Shown piece by piece: positions 1-12,900 of a stretch of DNA of 64,000 bases. A program made the translations under genes and the position numbers. The stretch lies in the NCBI GenBank assembly GCA_937862885.1, contig CALMEE010000083.1, forward strand, positions 18,248-82,247, given 5' to 3'. Source of the stretch: an uncultured Planctomycetaceae bacterium (GTDB lineage: Bacteria > Planctomycetota > Planctomycetia > Pirellulales > Pirellulaceae). The first letter of the stretch is position 1. Every line of letters begins with the position of its first letter. The notes beneath the pieces are model-generated. The model was given only the letters and a program-made list of their open reading frames with translations, did not search any database and was not told the origin of the DNA.

Positions 1-111
1 GAGTCGTTCACTGTATTTTTCTGTTCGTGCCCTACAACCAAGCACGTGAATAGGTAAATCATCGTCAAAACCATTGATCCACTCATCATGCATCGCATAT
101 TCATAGAACAT
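1..111 (-). CDS. Partial hypothetical protein, cut by window edge
   Basis: The minus strand is open from an ATG at 111 to the window edge, giving 37 codons that begin MFYEYAMHDEWINGF and run off the left end without a stop. The frame is also open upstream to a TAG about 60 bases before the ATG, so an alternative start such as CTG or TTG is possible. It lies 74 bases downstream of the serine hydrolase on the same strand and could be co-transcribed. The composition is rich in Trp, Tyr, Asp and Arg and looks protein-like, but I do not recognise a family from this fragment. Confidence 0.4.
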   Translation of the reverse strand, partial: MFYEYAMHDEWINGFDDDLPIHVLGCRARTEKYSERL

Positions 112-185
112 TCGTCTGTTTTTTCTCAGCTTCGAACTCGATCCCGCCTGACCTTGAAATCGAGGTAATCGCTAGGACTTCAGAA

Positions 186-1304
186 TTACCTTTGATTTAT
201 GGCTTTATAGATGGCCGTAGAAATTTGGCCCGGATCGCAACTTTGCGTATTACACATCACGACAATCCCATGTTTTTGATTCGGATAGATGACCATTCGC
301 GTCTTGGTTTCGTCCTGGCTGCCGCCATGCGAAATCTTCAAGCTTTTGCCTTTTCCCTCAACGCTTACACCGAGTCCAAAAGTCGATGTTTCACCAGTGG
401 AGGTCTTTTGCAGGGTCCACATTATTTTTGACGTGTCAGCTGAAATGAGTTCGTAGTTCATCAATGCCTGAGCAAAGCGGGCAAAGTCTTTGACATCGGA
501 TTTATAACCTCCAGCGCCGTGCTTCCAGAAGTGGGCATAGTCAGGAACCTCCTGGGGCTGACCTTCAGCCGATCGATACGCACTAACCCAATTTTTCTGT
601 CCGTCGAAAGGTACATCGAGTTGCATCGACTTCAGGTTCAGCGGTTTTCCGATTCTCATGAGTAGTTGCCGGTCAATTGGTTCTTTTCCTGCAGACTGAA
701 CAACCGCGGACAACAGAACATACGCGTGTGAGGAGTAATCTGTTTTTGTGCCTGGCTCGAAAATCAGCGGTGACATCACAAAACGATTGATTGCATTTAG
801 CGGATCCAACTCTTGATGCACATCAACCTTTTTTCCTGATGAAACAATCTTGCCGTTGGTATAGTGTGGAATGCCGCTTTGGTGACAAAGTAATTGTCGT
901 GTGGTAATGGGCTTCACGTGATCTGGCAAATCGGGAATATAAGTTTCAATTGGCTTATCAAGTTCCAGTTGGCCATTCTGTATCAACTGCATCGCAGCAA
1001 CTGCCATAAATGGCTTCGAATTCGATGCCCAATTGAAAATACTATTGTCATCGACGGGCACGCGTGTCTTCAGATTCGCAAATCCGTAGCCTTGAGTATA
1101 AACGACTCGGGAATTTTGGATGATTCCAACCGAAACGCCAACAAGTTTTTGCCTTTCCATTTCGGCCAGTACGGCTCCGTCGACAATCCGTGCCAAGTCG
1201 CCTGAGTTCGCTTGACCATGGAGCTCGCTCCCTGTCCACAGAAACTGGAGTATTATTAACCCATACAATGCGCGGCGCGCAGAATCAAAGGGGTCAGGAC
1301 TCAT
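186..1304 (-). CDS. Exported serine hydrolase, beta-lactamase/PBP family
   Basis: This resembles a class C beta-lactamase or penicillin-binding-protein-like serine hydrolase (Pfam Beta-lactamase family), often esterases or peptidases of unknown substrate. Numbering from the ATG at 1304, a hydrophobic signal-like segment lies near residues 11-25. The SxxK nucleophile motif is S94-N-S-K97, the YxN position reads Y190-S-S, and an HGG motif at about 326 replaces KTG. Length (372 residues) fits the family. A GTG ten codons upstream (1334) is in frame, but it and the ATG lie in or inside the RAYT inverted repeat. The current 5' end is therefore supplied by the mobile element, and the original N-terminus may be lost. 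The substrate cannot be told from sequence. Confidence 0.85.
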   Translation of the reverse strand: MSPDPFDSARRALYGLIILQFLWTGSELHGQANSGDLARIVDGAVLAEMERQKLVGVSVGIIQNSRVVYTQGYGFANLKTRVPVDDNSIFNWASNSKPFMAVAAMQLIQNGQLELDKPIETYIPDLPDHVKPITTRQLLCHQSGIPHYTNGKIVSSGKKVDVHQELDPLNAINRFVMSPLIFEPGTKTDYSSHAYVLLSAVVQSAGKEPIDRQLLMRIGKPLNLKSMQLDVPFDGQKNWVSAYRSAEGQPQEVPDYAHFWKHGAGGYKSDVKDFARFAQALMNYELISADTSKIMWTLQKTSTGETSTFGLGVSVEGKGKSLKISHGGSQDETKTRMVIYPNQKHGIVVMCNTQSCDPGQISTAIYKAINQR

Positions 1305-1308
1305 TGAT
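1285..1308. repeat. Left 24-bp inverted repeat of RAYT cassette
   Basis: This is the perfect reverse complement of 2026-2049. It contains the TGA stop of the RAYT gene (1294-1296) and, in another frame, the ATG at 1302-1304 that opens the downstream serine hydrolase. The two coding regions therefore overlap inside the repeat. Confidence 0.9.
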
Positions 1309-1995
1309 TTCGCCTTGCTGAACAAAATGGACACGTGGGCGACCGCGCGGGCGCAGTGATGATTCCAAGTTCAACCGTTTTGCTGTTGATTCTATCCAAT
1401 TCTCATCGCCAAAGGGACTTCCACGCTGCGCAGAAGTTCGAATGGCCTGGAGTTCAGTGTCAGACAATGCTTGATTCACTCGCTCAACCCAATTGGGCGA
1501 ACGAGATATCGGCCAAGCTGTCAAGAGTTTCGGTTCAGGTTCGGGCCGCTGAAGCCAGCGAAACAGCGATCCCCACCGCCAAGCCTCAGCGCGCTTGACT
1601 AATCCAGCACGCAGAGCGTTCCTTTCAACATAGCGGCAAACCGTCAAGAAGTGTTCATCGTCCTGAATTGGAAAGCTCTTGAACCGTCCTTGATAGACGT
1701 GCCCTTGACCAGAAGTGTGGTAATGAGCGTGATAACGCATGGTGTGAGTTGCCGTGACCCACCGCAGGAAATCGCTCATCGCATCGTCCCGATTGGGCCT
1801 CAGAACGAAATGCCAATGATTGGGCATCAACTGAAACGAAAACAGAGAAACATCATAGCGTTCCAGCCCCTCGGAGAGAATTTTCTCGAAGGCTTCGTAG
1901 TCTGCGTCTTTTCGAAAGATGGACTGCCGGGCATTACCGCGATTCAAAGCATGGTAAAGCCCACCAGCTTCATCAGCTCGTGGTCGTCTTGGCAT
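1294..1995 (-). CDS. REP-associated tyrosine transposase (RAYT, Y1_Tnp)
   Basis: RAYTs cut and rejoin single-stranded DNA through an HUH metal site and one catalytic tyrosine. The protein is 233 residues, a normal RAYT length. It starts MPRRPRADEAGGLYHALNRG, a typical family opening. The HUH motif is H60-W-H62 within LMPNHWHFVL, and the nucleophile is predicted to be Y122 in CRYVERNALRAGLV. No frameshift or internal stop is visible, so the enzyme looks intact. The gene is enclosed by 24-bp inverted repeats and its last codons are read from the left one. No accessory gene is present, which favours a solo RAYT unit over a full insertion sequence. Confidence 0.93.
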   Translation of the reverse strand: MPRRPRADEAGGLYHALNRGNARQSIFRKDADYEAFEKILSEGLERYDVSLFSFQLMPNHWHFVLRPNRDDAMSDFLRWVTATHTMRYHAHYHTSGQGHVYQGRFKSFPIQDDEHFLTVCRYVERNALRAGLVKRAEAWRWGSLFRWLQRPEPEPKLLTAWPISRSPNWVERVNQALSDTELQAIRTSAQRGSPFGDENWIESTAKRLNLESSLRPRGRPRVHFVQQGEINES

Positions 1996-2025
1996 ATTAA
2001 TAGCTTATCACAGACACTTGTACCG

Positions 2026-2049
2026 ATCAATGAGTCCTGACCCCTTTGA
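2026..2049. repeat. Right 24-bp inverted repeat of RAYT cassette
   Basis: Perfect inverted copy of 1285-1308, beginning 31 bp upstream of the RAYT start codon. On the plus strand it also offers an ATG, which here opens only a ten-codon frame. Confidence 0.9.
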
Positions 2050-2226
2050 CCGCCCCTGATACTTAGGCAACTTAGCTATGCAGACTCTGCCCGGCGACTT
2101 CGAAATTCTTCGAGAGCCTGTCCGTTGAGTTCTTTCCTGGTCTTTTGCTTGACTTGTGCGATGCGATAATCGAAAATGATGGTTGTGCTCGTGCGCGCGA
2201 TTCAATCTGTCTCTTCGACAAACACA

Positions 2227-5200
2227 ATGCCTCACATACGATATGGTCTGGTTCCGCGAATCATCTCGGTTGTCTTAACTGCCGTCGGATTGTTGACCGT
2301 CACGTGCGATTTCGGTTTTGTCTCGGAGACTATCTCCGACAATAACGTTCGGTTTGAGCGAGACATTCGGCCAATCCTCTCCGAAAACTGCTTTGCCTGT
2401 CACGGCTTTGACCAGGAATCTCGCGAAGCCGACTTGAGATTGGACATTGCCGAAGATGGACTGTCGCGTGTAGTCGTGGCTGGCAAGCCGGAGCAGAGCC
2501 TCCTATTTCAGCGGATTGTTGCTGCTGATCGTTACACGCGAATGCCTCCTCCTGGGTCACATCGGGAACTGAAACCGGAGCAAATCGAGCTGATCCGCCG
2601 CTGGATTGTTGAAGGAGGAGAATTTGGTGCGCACTGGTCACTTATCCCGCCACGCCGCCCTGCCCTACCCCGACTTCCGGCTGAGCTGGTTCCGGAAAGC
2701 GGCAACGAAATCGATCTGTTCATCCGAGAACCGCTGCTGAAACTCGGAATTGCACCGGCGGCCGAGGCGGATCGGTTTACGCTGATTCGGCGAGCTTACC
2801 TCGACTTGCTTGGTTTACCGCCCAGTGCTGATGAGATCCTGCAGTTTGTAAACGATCCCGATCCGCAAGCGTACGAGAATCTGATTAAGCGTATTCTGGA
2901 CAGCCCGCATTTCGGTGAACGGATGGCCCTTGATTGGTTGGATGCCGCGCGTTATGCCGACACAAACGGCTATTCGATCGATGGCGGTCGCCATATCTGG
3001 TTGTGGCGCGATTGGGTGATTCAGGCCTTCAATGATAACCTCCCCTACGATCAATTTCTGCGCGAACAATTGGCGGGAGATTTGCTGCCCGATCCTAGCG
3101 TATCCCAGTTGGTCGCGACAGGATTCCAGCGCAATGCGATGGTGACTCATGAAGGCGGCACGATTCCGGAAGAGAACTTGGCGAATTATAACGCCGATCG
3201 GCTCAAGACTTTCGGTGAAGCTATGTTGGGGCTAACTTTGGCTTGTGCTCAATGCCACGATCACAAGTACGATCCGATCACGCAAGAGGAATACTATCAG
3301 TTGACGGCTTATTTCAATACACTCGACGATCGAGGGCTCGACGGTGATGGTGGCGTAAATCCTGTGCCGAGCATCCACGCGCCGACGGTGCTAAAAACAG
3401 ACGAGTTGCCGCAAATTCAAGCTCGAATAAACGAACTCGAGTCAAAGCTCGCGACCATTGACGAACTATTGTTGTTTCGCTGGGAAGAACTCCAGCAAAA
3501 ACGACTTGAGCTGCGCGGGCGTGATTTCCAGCTATACCCAGTTGAAGTACTGAATGTGACTACGCCCAACATGGGAAGCGGTTTCGACATTGAGGGACAA
3601 AAAGGTGTACGAATTTCGGCTGGAGCGTGGATGTCGGCTTTTGACATGGCACTGAAATTGCCAGAAGTTACCGAACCAATACAAGGCATTCGCGTAACTT
3701 TTTATCCGGTCGACGGAATGGCGAATAACGGTTGGGGACACGGCACTCGCAAGCAAACGGTGGTCGCGGGTGAGCATGAATCCGAGATCGCTAAAGGAAC
3801 GTTTATCTTGACGGGGTTCTCCGTGACCGCTGATCAAACTCGTTCCGATCAAGTAAACCTTCATCAATTGGCGCGCATCAAAACGGTAACGGCCAGTTGT
3901 TGGGATGATGCTTTTCCGCCTAGAGCGACCCTCGATCCACGAAATCCTACTGGCTGGTCACCTGAATTAATTACGGAAGGCCCCGTCCATTTTACGATAA
4001 CCCTGGACGAGCCTATCAATGTTGCGCAGACACCCTATTTGGTTTTGCAACTCAACTTTGGTTTCGGCCAGTCAATGCTACCAGCCAAGTTTGACCTCGA
4101 AGTATTTACCGGAAATGATGTGGACACGGATTTGCCCAGACACATCGAGCAACTACTTTCAAATCCGGCTGAAACGAGAAGTGGCGACGAACGCCAGTTG
4201 CTTTGGCAATACTGTGCCGCAGATTCGATGGAACTTTGGCACGCTCGCATCGAGTTAGAGAACTTGCGCGAACGTCAACGAGTGTTGACCGAGGCTTTCC
4301 CCACGATGGTGATGCGGGAGAACGAAAAACCACGGCAGACTTTTGTCTTCAATCGAGGCGACTATTCTCAGCCGTTGCATCAAGTATCGGTTGGAGTACC
4401 TTCATCGCTACCTGCGTTACCGGCGGACAGTGCGGCGAATCGGTTAGGCTTGGCGGATTGGGTGACCATGGATTCGAACCCATTGACCGCTCGCGTTGCC
4501 GTAAATCGTTTTTGGTTGTTGCTGTTTGGTCGCGGAATCGTGTCCACCCCAGCCGATTTCGGCTCCCAAGGGTCCTGGCCAAGCCACCCGGAGCTACTTG
4601 ATTGGTTGGCTGTTGAGTTTCGCGAGTCTGGCTGGGACGTGAAGCGGTTAATGTATTTGCTGACGACCAGTGCCACCTATCGTCAAAGTTCGGCTAGCGA
4701 CGCGGTGGATCTCGAACAGGATGCTCAAAACGAAAGGCTTGCGCGCGGGGCTCGTTTTCGCCTCCCCGCTGAATTGATTCGCGATGCCGCGCTCAAGACC
4801 AGCGGCTTGTTAGTCGCTCGATTGGGGGGGCCTAGTGTCAATCCTTACACGCCCGGTGATCCATGGCGGGAAGTCAGTCATTACGGTAGCACACCTGCGA
4901 CGGCACAAATTTTTGTGCAAGATCATGGTGAAAAGCTCTATCGCCGGTCGCTTTACACTTATTGGAAACGCACTGCGCCACCGACAAATATGACCATTTT
5001 TGATGCTCCCAATCGCGAGGTTTGTGTCATTGGTCGGCCGGCAACTACGACACCGCTGCAAGCGTTGGTACTGCTCAATGATGTGCAGTTTGTCGAAGCG
5101 ACTCGGGCCTTTGCTGAACGCATCATCAAGCGAGATGGCAATGACCACACACGATTAGCCTGGGCATGCTTGGAGTGTCTTGGCCGTCCGGCCAGCGAAC

Positions 5201-5394
5201 GAGAGTTGATCATTTTGCACGCCGCGCTGACAAGAGAACGTGACCGATATCAACGGAATCCCGAGTCAGCCGAACTCTACTTGAGCAACGGAGAATCACC
5301 ACGCGACGCATCGATCGAGGTTGGTGAGCACGCTGCTTGGGCAATGATTGCATCACTGTTATTCAATCATAGCGAGTTCATCACTCGACACTGA
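2227..5394 (+). CDS. PSD1 protein with cytochrome c-like and DUF1549/DUF1553 domains
   Basis: This belongs to the large exported family typical of planctomycetes: an N-terminal Planctomycete Cytochrome C-type domain, then DUF1549 (PSCyt2) and a C-terminal DUF1553 (PSD1). From the ATG at 2227, residues 9-25 form a signal-like hydrophobic segment. The haem-type motif is C55-F-A-C58-H59. DUF1549 covers roughly 140-350 and contains the family CAQCHDHKYDP motif, while DUF1553 covers about 730-1000. An ATG at 2176 is in frame but would put 17 polar residues before the signal segment. The DUF1501 gene follows after 67 bases, the usual partner. Biochemical function is unproven; polysaccharide or sulfated-glycan breakdown has been suggested from genomic context. 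Confidence 0.92.
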   Translation: MPHIRYGLVPRIISVVLTAVGLLTVTCDFGFVSETISDNNVRFERDIRPILSENCFACHGFDQESREADLRLDIAEDGLSRVVVAGKPEQSLLFQRIVAADRYTRMPPPGSHRELKPEQIELIRRWIVEGGEFGAHWSLIPPRRPALPRLPAELVPESGNEIDLFIREPLLKLGIAPAAEADRFTLIRRAYLDLLGLPPSADEILQFVNDPDPQAYENLIKRILDSPHFGERMALDWLDAARYADTNGYSIDGGRHIWLWRDWVIQAFNDNLPYDQFLREQLAGDLLPDPSVSQLVATGFQRNAMVTHEGGTIPEENLANYNADRLKTFGEAMLGLTLACAQCHDHKYDPITQEEYYQLTAYFNTLDDRGLDGDGGVNPVPSIHAPTVLKTDELPQIQARINELESKLATIDELLLFRWEELQQKRLELRGRDFQLYPVEVLNVTTPNMGSGFDIEGQKGVRISAGAWMSAFDMALKLPEVTEPIQGIRVTFYPVDGMANNGWGHGTRKQTVVAGEHESEIAKGTFILTGFSVTADQTRSDQVNLHQLARIKTVTASCWDDAFPPRATLDPRNPTGWSPELITEGPVHFTITLDEPINVAQTPYLVLQLNFGFGQSMLPAKFDLEVFTGNDVDTDLPRHIEQLLSNPAETRSGDERQLLWQYCAADSMELWHARIELENLRERQRVLTEAFPTMVMRENEKPRQTFVFNRGDYSQPLHQVSVGVPSSLPALPADSAANRLGLADWVTMDSNPLTARVAVNRFWLLLFGRGIVSTPADFGSQGSWPSHPELLDWLAVEFRESGWDVKRLMYLLTTSATYRQSSASDAVDLEQDAQNERLARGARFRLPAELIRDAALKTSGLLVARLGGPSVNPYTPGDPWREVSHYGSTPATAQIFVQDHGEKLYRRSLYTYWKRTAPPTNMTIFDAPNREVCVIGRPATTTPLQALVLLNDVQFVEATRAFAERIIKRDGNDHTRLAWACLECLGRPASERELIILHAALTRERDRYQRNPESAELYLSNGESPRDASIEVGEHAAWAMIASLLFNHSEFITRH

Positions 5395-5461
5395 CTAATT
5401 TTCAACGGTCGCGCGAAACCACTTATCTTGTAATTTTTTTTGGCTACTTGAATCAACCAAC

Positions 5462-6955
5462 ATGAACCCTCTGATCAAGCAAATACATCGTCGGGCATTC
5501 TTGATGAATCCGTTGCACAGTTTCGGGGCAATGGCATTAGGGACGCTGTTGGCCAAAACGGGATTCGCAGCTGACAGAGCCTTTGGCACGGCAACCGACG
5601 AGCGCTCGACGCCTCAATTACAGCCGCGGTTCGGTGGGCTGGCTGAGCTTCCTCATTTCTCACCTCGCGCCAAACGAGTCGTTTGCCTTTTTCAATCAGG
5701 AGGTTTATCTCATGTCGATTTATTCGATGATAAACCGAGTCTGCATCAGCGCGCCGGCGAAAACTTGCCGGACTCGGTTCGTGGAGGACAACGACTGACG
5801 GGCATGACGGCTGGCCAAGCCGAGTTTCCGGTCGTTCCTGCTTTGTGGCCCGGTAAACAGTGTGGACAGCAGGGAATCTGGATCAGCAATTTATTACCGC
5901 ATTTGCAGTCGGTGGCTGATGAACTGTGTATGATCAAATCCGTTCACTCGGAGGCCATCAATCACGACCCCGCCATCACGTTGTTCAATACTGGCAACCA
6001 ACAGCCGGGTTACGCCAGCATGGGAGCTTGGTTGAGCTACGGGCTCGGCAGCGAAAACGAGGACTTGCCAGCGTTCATTGCCATGGTCTCCCAAGGTCGA
6101 GGTAAGAACCCAGGACAACCTATTTTTTCGCGCCTATGGGGGAGCGGTTTTTTGCCTTCGTCTCATCAGGGTGTAGGTTTGCGTCCGGGCGTTAATGCTG
6201 TTCCATTTCTCCAGGATCCACAAGGCACCAGTCGTGAACAGAGGCGGCAGTTGCTGGACGACTTGAACAAGCTCAATTCAGATTTTGCTGAGCGAAACGG
6301 TGATCCGGAAACGTTGGCTCGGATCGACGCCTACGAAATGGCCTATCGCATGCAAGTGTCCGTGCCTGAACTTACCGATCTGCGAGATGAGCCTCCAGAA
6401 GCGTTGGCGGCATACGGTCCTGATGTACACCGACCCGGTAGTTATGCCGCCAATTGTTTTCTTGCGCGGCGACTGTTGGAGCGCGGCGTGCGGTTTGTGC
6501 AACTATTCCATCGCGGCTGGGACCAACACATTGCGATTCAGCGTCAGCTACCCATGCAGTGCCAGGATATCGATCAGCCCTCGGCTGCTTTGATTCGTGA
6601 TTTAAAGACTCGCGGACTGTTGGATGATACACTCGTCTTGTTCTTTACGGAGTTTGGGCGGACTGTTTATGGTCAAGGTAGACTGAATGACCCTGGCTTG
6701 GGCAGAGACCATCACGGTCGTTGCTTCACGGTGTGGATGGCCGGTGGCGGAGTTAAGCCGGGTTTCGAATTCGGCGCAACGGATGAGTTCGGTTACAACA
6801 TCGTCGAAAACCCCATTCACTTACGCGATTTGCATGCCACGGTCTTGCACTGTTTGGGAATCGACCACGCCCGCTTCTCCTATCCATTCCGCGGGCTGAA
6901 TGTTAGGTTAACTGGCGTTGAAGAAGCGCACGTCATTCAGGATGTGTTGAGTTGA
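5462..6955 (+). CDS. DUF1501 exported protein
   Basis: DUF1501 proteins are metal-site, sulfatase/alkaline-phosphatase-fold-like proteins found next to PSD1 genes in planctomycetes. The N-terminus has a twin-arginine-like motif (HRRAFL, residues 9-14) followed by a weakly hydrophobic segment to about 36, which suggests Tat export. Family-type motifs are VVCLFQSGGLSHVDLFD near 80, MIKSVHSEAINHDPA near 158, and a C-terminal FTEFGRTV followed by GRDHHGRCFTVWMAGGG. Length (497) is typical. It lies 67 bases downstream of the PSD1 gene, so the two are probably co-expressed. The enzymatic activity of the pair is unknown. Confidence 0.93.
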   Translation: MNPLIKQIHRRAFLMNPLHSFGAMALGTLLAKTGFAADRAFGTATDERSTPQLQPRFGGLAELPHFSPRAKRVVCLFQSGGLSHVDLFDDKPSLHQRAGENLPDSVRGGQRLTGMTAGQAEFPVVPALWPGKQCGQQGIWISNLLPHLQSVADELCMIKSVHSEAINHDPAITLFNTGNQQPGYASMGAWLSYGLGSENEDLPAFIAMVSQGRGKNPGQPIFSRLWGSGFLPSSHQGVGLRPGVNAVPFLQDPQGTSREQRRQLLDDLNKLNSDFAERNGDPETLARIDAYEMAYRMQVSVPELTDLRDEPPEALAAYGPDVHRPGSYAANCFLARRLLERGVRFVQLFHRGWDQHIAIQRQLPMQCQDIDQPSAALIRDLKTRGLLDDTLVLFFTEFGRTVYGQGRLNDPGLGRDHHGRCFTVWMAGGGVKPGFEFGATDEFGYNIVENPIHLRDLHATVLHCLGIDHARFSYPFRGLNVRLTGVEEAHVIQDVLS

Positions 6956-6956
6956 G

Positions 6957-7136
6957 TTGGCCAAGCAAGATACTAACCCTACGCCCAACATTGAACATGC
7001 ACGAGTCATGCGCGCGTTGATCTCTTGCATGAATGTTTTCACAACTGCTGAGCAGCTTGCTTTTTTTGTGGAAGATCATTCTGCATCGCAGGCCGTGGCA
7101 AGTCGAGGATTAGTCTCGGCAGGCAAACTCCGTTAA
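6957..7136 (+). CDS. Possible 59-residue small protein between DUF1501 gene and bioA
   Basis: A 59-codon frame opens with TTG one base after the DUF1501 stop and ends at TAA 7134-7136. The product contains IEHARVMRALISCMNVF and then TAEQLAFFVEDHSASQAV, which reads as two amphipathic helices with plausible codon use. An internal ATG at 7011 would give 42 residues. No Shine-Dalgarno site is visible, and the 1-base spacing would fit termination-reinitiation. I do not recognise a family. Without it the 227 bases before bioA would be empty. Confidence 0.35.
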   Translation: MAKQDTNPTPNIEHARVMRALISCMNVFTTAEQLAFFVEDHSASQAVASRGLVSAGKLR

Positions 7137-7183
7137 GTACAAGCCTTACAACAGCATGAAATCCATCCGATGAGGGTGTTTGG

Positions 7184-11086
<3,903 letters not shown>

Positions 11087-11094
11087 TTATTGGT

Positions 11095-11448
11095 TTAACG
11101 CACGTTCAATTGAATGTCGGTTACGCCTGGAATACGCTGTTTCAGCGCGCTGATCAATTCCGATTTGATCATGGTTAAGTGCTGTTTTACGGAAGCGTTC
11201 TGTAAATAGACTTGAAGCTTGCCTTTGCGAATCGAACCCAAACGGGTGTTTTTCGCTATCTTTTCACCAACCACCTCGAACCAAGCCTGCTCGATCTGTT
11301 CGTTTTGTTTCGTCGCAGCAAACCCACTGCTGGCAATCAGTGCATTGATGAGTTGACCCGCGGTTTTAGGACGACGTTGAAAACGCTGGTTTCTGATGAT
11401 TTCAGCTGCTCGGTATTCGAACTCCAATTCCGGTTTGGTCTTACGCAT
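11095..11448 (-). CDS. DUF721 (DciA-like) protein
   Basis: DUF721 proteins include DciA, which recruits or helps load the replicative helicase DnaB in bacteria lacking DnaC or DnaI. The product is 117 residues. The segment EQAWFEVVGEKIAKNTRLGSIRKG followed by LQVYLQNASVKQHL matches the family core of a KH-like domain. The N-terminal 35 residues are basic. It lies between dnaN and gyrB, the common position of DUF721 near replication origins, so a replication role fits both family and neighbourhood. The specific DciA assignment is inferred. Confidence 0.85.
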   Translation of the reverse strand: MRKTKPELEFEYRAAEIIRNQRFQRRPKTAGQLINALIASSGFAATKQNEQIEQAWFEVVGEKIAKNTRLGSIRKGKLQVYLQNASVKQHLTMIKSELISALKQRIPGVTDIQLNVR

Positions 11449-11492
11449 CTATTCACTCAAGCAGGATGCAAAATTCATAAACGATTTCTATC

Positions 11493-12605
11493 TCAGTCGC
11501 GTGACAATGGCATAATCACGTAACCATAACTGTCATCGGTTTGGCAATATGCGGCCGATTCCTCATCTTCGACGTCGAAAGTAAACGATCTTTCTGGCTG
11601 CAATACTTTTAAGAAATCAGCAAAATAGCGATGATCCAAAGAAACCGTCATCTCCGCCTTGTCGTATGCAATAGGCATTTCGACTCTTGATTTACCAATT
11701 TCTGCCGTTCGGCTTGATAGAACCAAGGTTCCATCATTAAACGTCAAGTTAATGCCTCGACTTTCATCGCTCGCTACGATTGCAGCTTGTCGAATGGCGG
11801 AATACATCGGACCTACTTGCAAATCGATTTTGATAGAATCGGTACGATTTGGCAAAACGTCACGCCATTTCGGAAAACGACCTTCCAACAATCGACTAAA
11901 CAAATAACCATGAGAAAAACTCAAGACCAAGTCATTTGTTCGAGGAGACAACTTAACGCTACCATCATCACCTGCCAAAATCCGTTCAATCATTTGCATC
12001 GAACGCGTTGGCACAATCACGTCTGAATTTCCGGTATTAGGTTTTCCGACGACTTGAATCGGACCATCCATCTTGGCCAATCTCCGGCCATCTGTGCCCA
12101 CTGCTGTTACAGTATCCTCCGCAAACTCCAACAATATTCCACCCAACGCAAATCGTCCGCTATCTGTGTCCGTAGCAAATAATGTTCGGTGGATGAGTTC
12201 CTTAAAGACTTTGGAGTCAATTTCAAAATAGTCCTTTTCATCAAACTTGATAGTTTCCGGAAACTCATCTGGATTTTGGCTGTCCAGTTCAAATCGAACG
12301 TGATTTCCAGTAATAACCACTTGTCGATCAGCTGATTCCAAAGTCATGAATTCGTCGTTAGATTCCTTCAAAATCATGCCCATTCGAGATACGGAAACAA
12401 CCACTCGACCTGGGTTGAAGATCTCAACATTTGCAACATTCAAACGGACACCGAGGTCCATGTCTGTGGCCATGATTTCTAAACCATCGTCATTCGCGCA
12501 CAGCAAGACATTTTGCAATATCGTTTTCGGACTCCGTTGCGGGGCAACAGCTGCTGCAATCTGATAGACACTTAAGAGGCTTTCTCTCGCAAATTTGATT
12601 TTCAC
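11493..12605 (-). CDS. dnaN: DNA polymerase III sliding clamp (beta subunit)
   Basis: DnaN forms the dimeric ring that tethers DNA polymerase III to DNA. The 370-residue product has the three-domain clamp layout. It starts MKIKFARESLLSVYQIAAAV, contains GILLEF and TAVGTDGRRLAKMDG in the middle domain, and ends with SYGYVIMPLSRD, close to the usual YVIMPM(R/K) terminus. It follows dnaA after 278 bases and precedes DUF721 by 44 bases. This dnaA-dnaN order is ancestral at bacterial origins. Confidence 0.97.
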   Translation of the reverse strand: MKIKFARESLLSVYQIAAAVAPQRSPKTILQNVLLCANDDGLEIMATDMDLGVRLNVANVEIFNPGRVVVSVSRMGMILKESNDEFMTLESADRQVVITGNHVRFELDSQNPDEFPETIKFDEKDYFEIDSKVFKELIHRTLFATDTDSGRFALGGILLEFAEDTVTAVGTDGRRLAKMDGPIQVVGKPNTGNSDVIVPTRSMQMIERILAGDDGSVKLSPRTNDLVLSFSHGYLFSRLLEGRFPKWRDVLPNRTDSIKIDLQVGPMYSAIRQAAIVASDESRGINLTFNDGTLVLSSRTAEIGKSRVEMPIAYDKAEMTVSLDHRYFADFLKVLQPERSFTFDVEDEESAAYCQTDDSYGYVIMPLSRD

Positions 12606-12900
12606 GTTTTATCCTTTGGTTTCTGAATCCGTTTGGCTTGTTGCCCTGTTTCTATATATTAAATTTTTTCTTTTACAGTATTTATTAGCACTAGCAAAAC
12701 ACTGACCGAAACTGTTTCTGATCTGCCTTAAACCATTCACTGAACACGATTTAAGTCATTAACATTTCTGGTGAAAACATGTTGGTAAAATGTACGTAGA
12801 AAGTAGAGTTTCTATCGAAATTGTTATTAATTTGGATGACCAACAATCGATGGTTTACATCAAGTGAATTTATTGACCGCCATTTACACTTTTATACACA
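12606..12900. other. Candidate replication origin region (dnaA-dnaN gap)
   Basis: The 278-bp gap between dnaA and dnaN is clearly AT-rich, with a run of almost pure A/T at about 12651-12691 that could serve as an unwinding element. A perfect DnaA box TTATACACA lies at 12892-12900, in the last codons of dnaA. A two-mismatch match (TGTTGGTAA) is at 12780-12788. Only one exact box is visible, which is few for a full oriC. The assignment therefore rests mainly on gene context and AT content. Confidence 0.45.

Larger units (their letters stand above)
1285..2049. mobile_element. RAYT cassette bounded by 24-bp inverted repeats
   Basis: A REP-associated tyrosine transposase gene sits exactly between two perfect 24-bp inverted repeats (1285-1308 and 2026-2049). 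The pair carries the core GGGGTCAGGACTCATTGAT and its complement. The unit is about 765 bp and has no obvious target-site duplication. RAYTs are single-strand HUH enzymes associated with short palindromic or terminal repeats. The arrangement suggests that the whole unit can move or was domesticated. I saw no other copy of the repeat in the window. Confidence 0.8.

Noticed and set aside
2076..2201. Open minus-strand frame of about 42 codons ending in an EEFRSRR-rich stretch
   Set aside because: Protein-like, but it has no start codon between the preceding stop and the frame and overlaps a possible PSD1 upstream start; perhaps a gene remnant.
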